A stretch of 64,000 nucleotides of DNA from Candolleomyces eurysporus (Eukaryota > Basidiomycota > Agaricomycetes > Agaricales > Psathyrellaceae): contig JANBPK010000748.1 of the NCBI GenBank assembly GCA_027579435.1, positions 1 to 64,000 on the forward strand, written 5' to 3'. This document shows, piece after piece, positions 60,503 to 64,000 of this stretch. The number at the start of each line of letters is the position of its first letter. The stretch's first letter is position 1. The notes below the pieces were generated by a model. It saw only the letters and a program-made list of their open reading frames with translations, ran no database searches and was not told the DNA's origin. The position numbers were made by a program, and so were the translations under genes.

Positions 60503-63500
60503 TCACTGCTTCTCGCCTTTATGCATGAACTCCCAACACTCCTTCCCGGGCACGACGCCTAATATCTGCTGAACCTCTTGAAGACTCGACCCACACAATT
60601 CCCTCACACTCCCCACTCTACTCATCAGATACTTGACATTCTTCGCCGTTACACCAGGCAAACACCTAACCAGCTCCTCCGCAGCCGTATTGACACCCCT
60701 TCCAGCATCAGGATCGTCATCTGCACCAACTGCAATAGCTTTCGTTGGGTCTGGTTCGGCTTGGTTACGTTTCAGGTCTGTGAAGATCTCCGAAGAAGAG
60801 AACGGCGAAGACGACCAGATGATGCGAAGGCGGGGGAAGTGGAGGGTTAGAAGTACGAGTTTGGACTGGACAGAAACCGAGGAGTAGGCCGTGGTATTGT
60901 TTGGGGCGGCCGCGTCTGGTTTCTTCTTTGCAGGGTACTTGCCGGTGGGTTTAACATACGATTTCATCTCGGTGATAAGCTGAGAGGACGAGAGAGTGAG
61001 TATAGGGTGCAAGTAAGCAAGAAATCCGCAATGCGGTCGAACTTACCTCGAGAGAGAACGCTTTATCCTCCTCGAATTCTATCAAAAGCACAGGATGCTT
61101 ATAGTGAGCCGACATGAGCTCGCACTGTGTGTACCTAAGAAGGTCGTGAGCGCCCCGAAGACGCACCAAGTGGGCACGAAGGACTTACAGTCGCCCGCTA
61201 TTGAAACTCGCTACCAGATCCGACAAGCTCTTCCTCTCAACACAGATTTCTGGCGTCAGGATATAGTCACCGACCGTCAACGTGGCGGGGATGACCAAGA
61301 TATTCGCTGCGTGTAGCAGAGAAGGCAACGTCGATCTAAACTCTCGCATGTCGACGATGACCTGCAGAAGATGATAAATATCCGAAAAACACGCAAACCC
61401 GAAAGGGCGAGGAAACCGACCACCGACCTTGGAGGGTTCAGCGTTGAGCTCCCTGCGTCCACCTGCATAGCGGGAACTGATGGTCTTGATAACCTCTTCA
61501 TTACGGCCAGTACCTTCCCTACGCTCCTCGTATATCGGCATTAACATCGTCTAAAAGAATTGACGGAGATACGTCAGAATACAGACCCCCAGTTTGCGAC
61601 GAATATCCACAGTTAAACACTCACCGCACGCTCCTTGATCAACCTTTCAAACGATTCCTTTTCCTTCCTGATACCCGCCAAGTATTTGTGCTCCTCACAC
61701 GAGCTTCCGTACACCATATGGTACACCCTTACACCCATCCCAGGGCTCGCACTCCTGTACACCTCAATTCTTCTGATAAACTCCATATTCGGTTCGTACA
61801 TGACGATGAACCGAGGTTGTAATTCAGCGAGGATTCTGTCATCAGAATCGTCCGAATACGCGCGAACGACGACGGTTTGCGAAGGTACGACGAGCCCGTA
61901 GTTATCGTCCAAGTCCGGAAGGTCCAGGAGGGCGATAGAGGAGACGTCAAACGGTGTGATGCTAGCATCGGGAGTAACTTGAGACCAACTGAATAGGCAC
62001 GTTCAGTAGGCGATATAGGGAAGAAGGATAAGGACGTACAATTCAGCTAGGACGTCGGCTTCAGGTTTGGCAGGTGCACTACTGCTCTGTCCAGTAGCGG
62101 AGCTCTTAGTGGTACTTCTTCCATCCGATGCGACAGCAGCAGGTGCCCCTCCCCTGACCCTCCTCCGACTTTGATTCCTCTCCGCCTTCTCCTTGTCCTT
62201 CTTTCGCAGTGCCTCACTTAAACTTGTTCCCTTGGGATCTTTCATAGAGGCTGCCGTGGAACTGGCATCGGGGAGGTGGAAAGAGGATTTGCCTTCCTCT
62301 TTCCGCTGACTGAGTTTTCCTTTCCACCACAAATACACGCGTAGTTTTTGCATCATCATATCCCTCCCTTTCGCTCCCTTCGTTCCAGTCGGATTGTGAG
62401 AAGAGAGGAAGTCGGTGATGAGGTTGCATGTGCGCGTGGAAGACGCCATTACGAGAACTGTATCGGAGCCCAGGCGCGCTGGAGAAGAAGATATCAATAT
62501 GCAGGGAGGGCGTAGGAAAGATAGGAAGACGTACGTCCACTCTTTTTCATCATCTCTAACTTTACGATTTCCTCCTCGATCTCGTCCAGAACTTGGGTGA
62601 GGAGATCCCACTTCGGTAGCTCCTCGAGAATGGGGTCAAGCCCTGTGGGTAGCCATTCCGGTCTCCTATCCTTCTTCTCCTTGCCCTTTCCCTTCTTGTC
62701 AATCTGGATCCCCTCAGCTTCGTTCAATGCATCCCAAGCATCTTCGTCATCCACCAAGTCGATAACTGGGGCAGCGGGCTTCACAGACGATGAGCTAACA
62801 GTGTAGCACCGCCTTCGAGCCGACTCAAAGATGATATGTGCGGCGTCTGTGAGCATCCATGGCGATTGGTGCTGCTTCACTCCGCCTGTAGAGGTTGTTG
62901 TATTGGCAGCGATCAGGGTTTCGAGGTAAGCGTGGAATTGCAGGGAGTCGTAGGTGAGTAGGTAGCTGTACATCATCGTGAGTGTGAGTCATAAATAATA
63001 ATGATGCGACGCACTAGAGAAGGTTCCTAAGTGTACCCAAATCGTTGACGAGTTGTTTGGTCTTGGGGCCGACTTTGTGCCAGACGGGGTCGAGTTGCTT
63101 GCGCACGATGACGTTGAAGGATTTGAAGTAGGCGTTTTCGACGTTCAAGTCGTCGAGATCGAGCTACTCGAGAATGAGTCGACGTAGTGCTAAGATTCAT
63201 CGTCACCCTTACTGTTGTATTTGAACGCTTGAGCTCAGAGAGCGTTGAGGTCATGCATTGGATAATGGCATGGTGAATTTCGGACATGGATTCGGTCATG
63301 TCTTGGGAAAGCTCTATGACATCTGCTTGACGTCTTTCAAGGGAGCTTTTGATTGATTCGTGGAACCTTGGGTAGATATGCACTCTACGAATTTGCAGTT
63401 CCTTCATAATGTTCTTCAGAGGTGATAGACCACTCGTAATGTGTTCTGGCTGGTCTGTGAACGCCTTGACAAATCCATTCTTGTTCTTTTCGCGAAACAG

Positions 63501-64000
63501 CCGGATGACGAATGCCTCTAGGACCAAAGGTGTTACTCTATAGAATGTCAGAATAGTGCCCAGTTTTTGGAGAGCCTTCTCACTCACTTTTCGGCGTGCA
63601 GAACCAGAATACCAGAGATAAGGTCAATGGGTATATCAGACTGCAGCATGTCGACAACAAGGATACGCGAGGTCACCATGATGAGACCACCACCCTGATA
63701 CAGAGCCTGTCTTGTATTCCATTCAATAGGCGATACAGCATAGAGTAGAAGCCCTTACCGTTCCTGACGAGGCGTCTCGTACCCCACGACGCGCAGTCCA
63801 GGTCGTCGACACCCCATAATGCCCAATTCTTCCCCAATGGCAGTCTCTTCTTCTGGCGAGGCATTGACCAGGAGCACCAAATTCTTCGGGGAGTCGTATA
63901 TCTGCATCAAGGAGCAGACGATCCGCCTCAGGCCCAGTCCACGGGCGACGACGAGCAGGTCGCTCGTCGCGGGGTCACATATCTCTTGGATAATGTCTTT
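60503..64000 (-). CDS. RAD1: DNA repair endonuclease RAD1/XPF, copy B, 5' end outside window
   Basis: The window ends inside exon 1; by comparison with copy A the first 8 codons lie beyond 64000. Visible features are the helicase-like half ([70 protein letters not shown]), a variable Lys-rich region, the nuclease signature GDY...ERKSLSD (near 61240), and the C-terminal double helix-hairpin-helix ([33 protein letters not shown]). Rad1 pairs with Rad10/ERCC1 to cut 5' of lesions in nucleotide-excision and recombination repair in the nucleus. The exon [13 protein letters not shown] (about 63170-63020), lost from copy A, is present. No lesion was seen, so this is probably the working gene. Confidence 0.9.

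Larger units (their letters stand above)
57371..64000. repeat. Segmental duplication, copy B (permease + RAD1)
   Basis: Partner of 49481-55552. It continues to the window edge. Compared with copy A it holds the 568-bp RAD1 segment (62964-63531) and the 13-bp segment near 60590, both absent from A. Confidence 0.93.

Overview
The window looks like nuclear DNA of a filamentous basidiomycete, most likely an Agaricomycete. Almost every gene is cut by many introns of about 45-60 nt with GT..AG ends. The gene families are typical of that class: a MYND-finger protein, a Plavaka/KDZ-like transposase, a TPR-CHAT protein, NACHT NTPases, tandem CNNM/Mam3 genes, Gcn2, Trm2, ChaC and the Rad1/XPF nuclease. 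I do not name a species. Seven N characters all sit beside mononucleotide runs, so single-base indels in homopolymers should be read as possible sequencing errors.

Layout. 0.3-2.3 kb: MYND protein. 2.6-3.6 kb: coiled-coil protein. 4.4-9.1 kb: an apparently intact 11-exon Plavaka-type transposase of about 1365 aa. 9.1-15.5 kb: gene-poor DNA with short diverged repeats and a 126-bp decayed copy of the middle of the GCN2 gene. 15.5-21.3 kb: a CHAT-protease gene (about 1804 aa) with 23 uninterrupted 45-residue TPR-like repeats. 21.7-27.7 kb (minus): GCN2 eIF2-alpha kinase. 28.3-29.6 kb (minus): ChaC gamma-glutamylcyclotransferase. 30.9-32.9 kb (minus): NACHT NTPase. 34.0-35.8 kb (minus): TRM2 tRNA methyltransferase. 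36.9-38.2 kb: dienelactone-hydrolase-like protein. 39.4-44.3 kb: two tandem CNNM/Mam3 transporters. 45.8-48.9 kb: a NACHT-ankyrin protein. 49.5-64 kb: a large tandem duplication carrying amino-acid permease and RAD1/XPF twice.

Duplication. The unit permease-RAD1 at 49.5-55.6 kb recurs at 57.4-64 kb with an offset of about 7.9 kb. Immediately left of the second copy lies an orphan piece of the second CNNM gene, then a piece resembling the tail of the NACHT-ankyrin gene. The simplest history is one tandem duplication running from inside CNNM-2 to beyond RAD1, followed by loss of most of CNNM-2 and NACHT-ankyrin from the second copy. Both permeases look intact. The first RAD1 is broken twice (a 568-bp deletion at a 4-bp microhomology and a 13-bp deletion); the second reads through as far as the window allows.

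Most notable. The TPR-CHAT gene is almost devoid of CpG over about 6 kb, while its neighbours, including the transposase, are CpG-rich. Its repeats also show a three-unit super-period. Together with the two NACHT proteins, which carry short glycine-rich N-terminal exons, the window holds three proteins of the fungal NLR/caspase-like immune or cell-death type. No dedicated effector such as a gasdermin was found.
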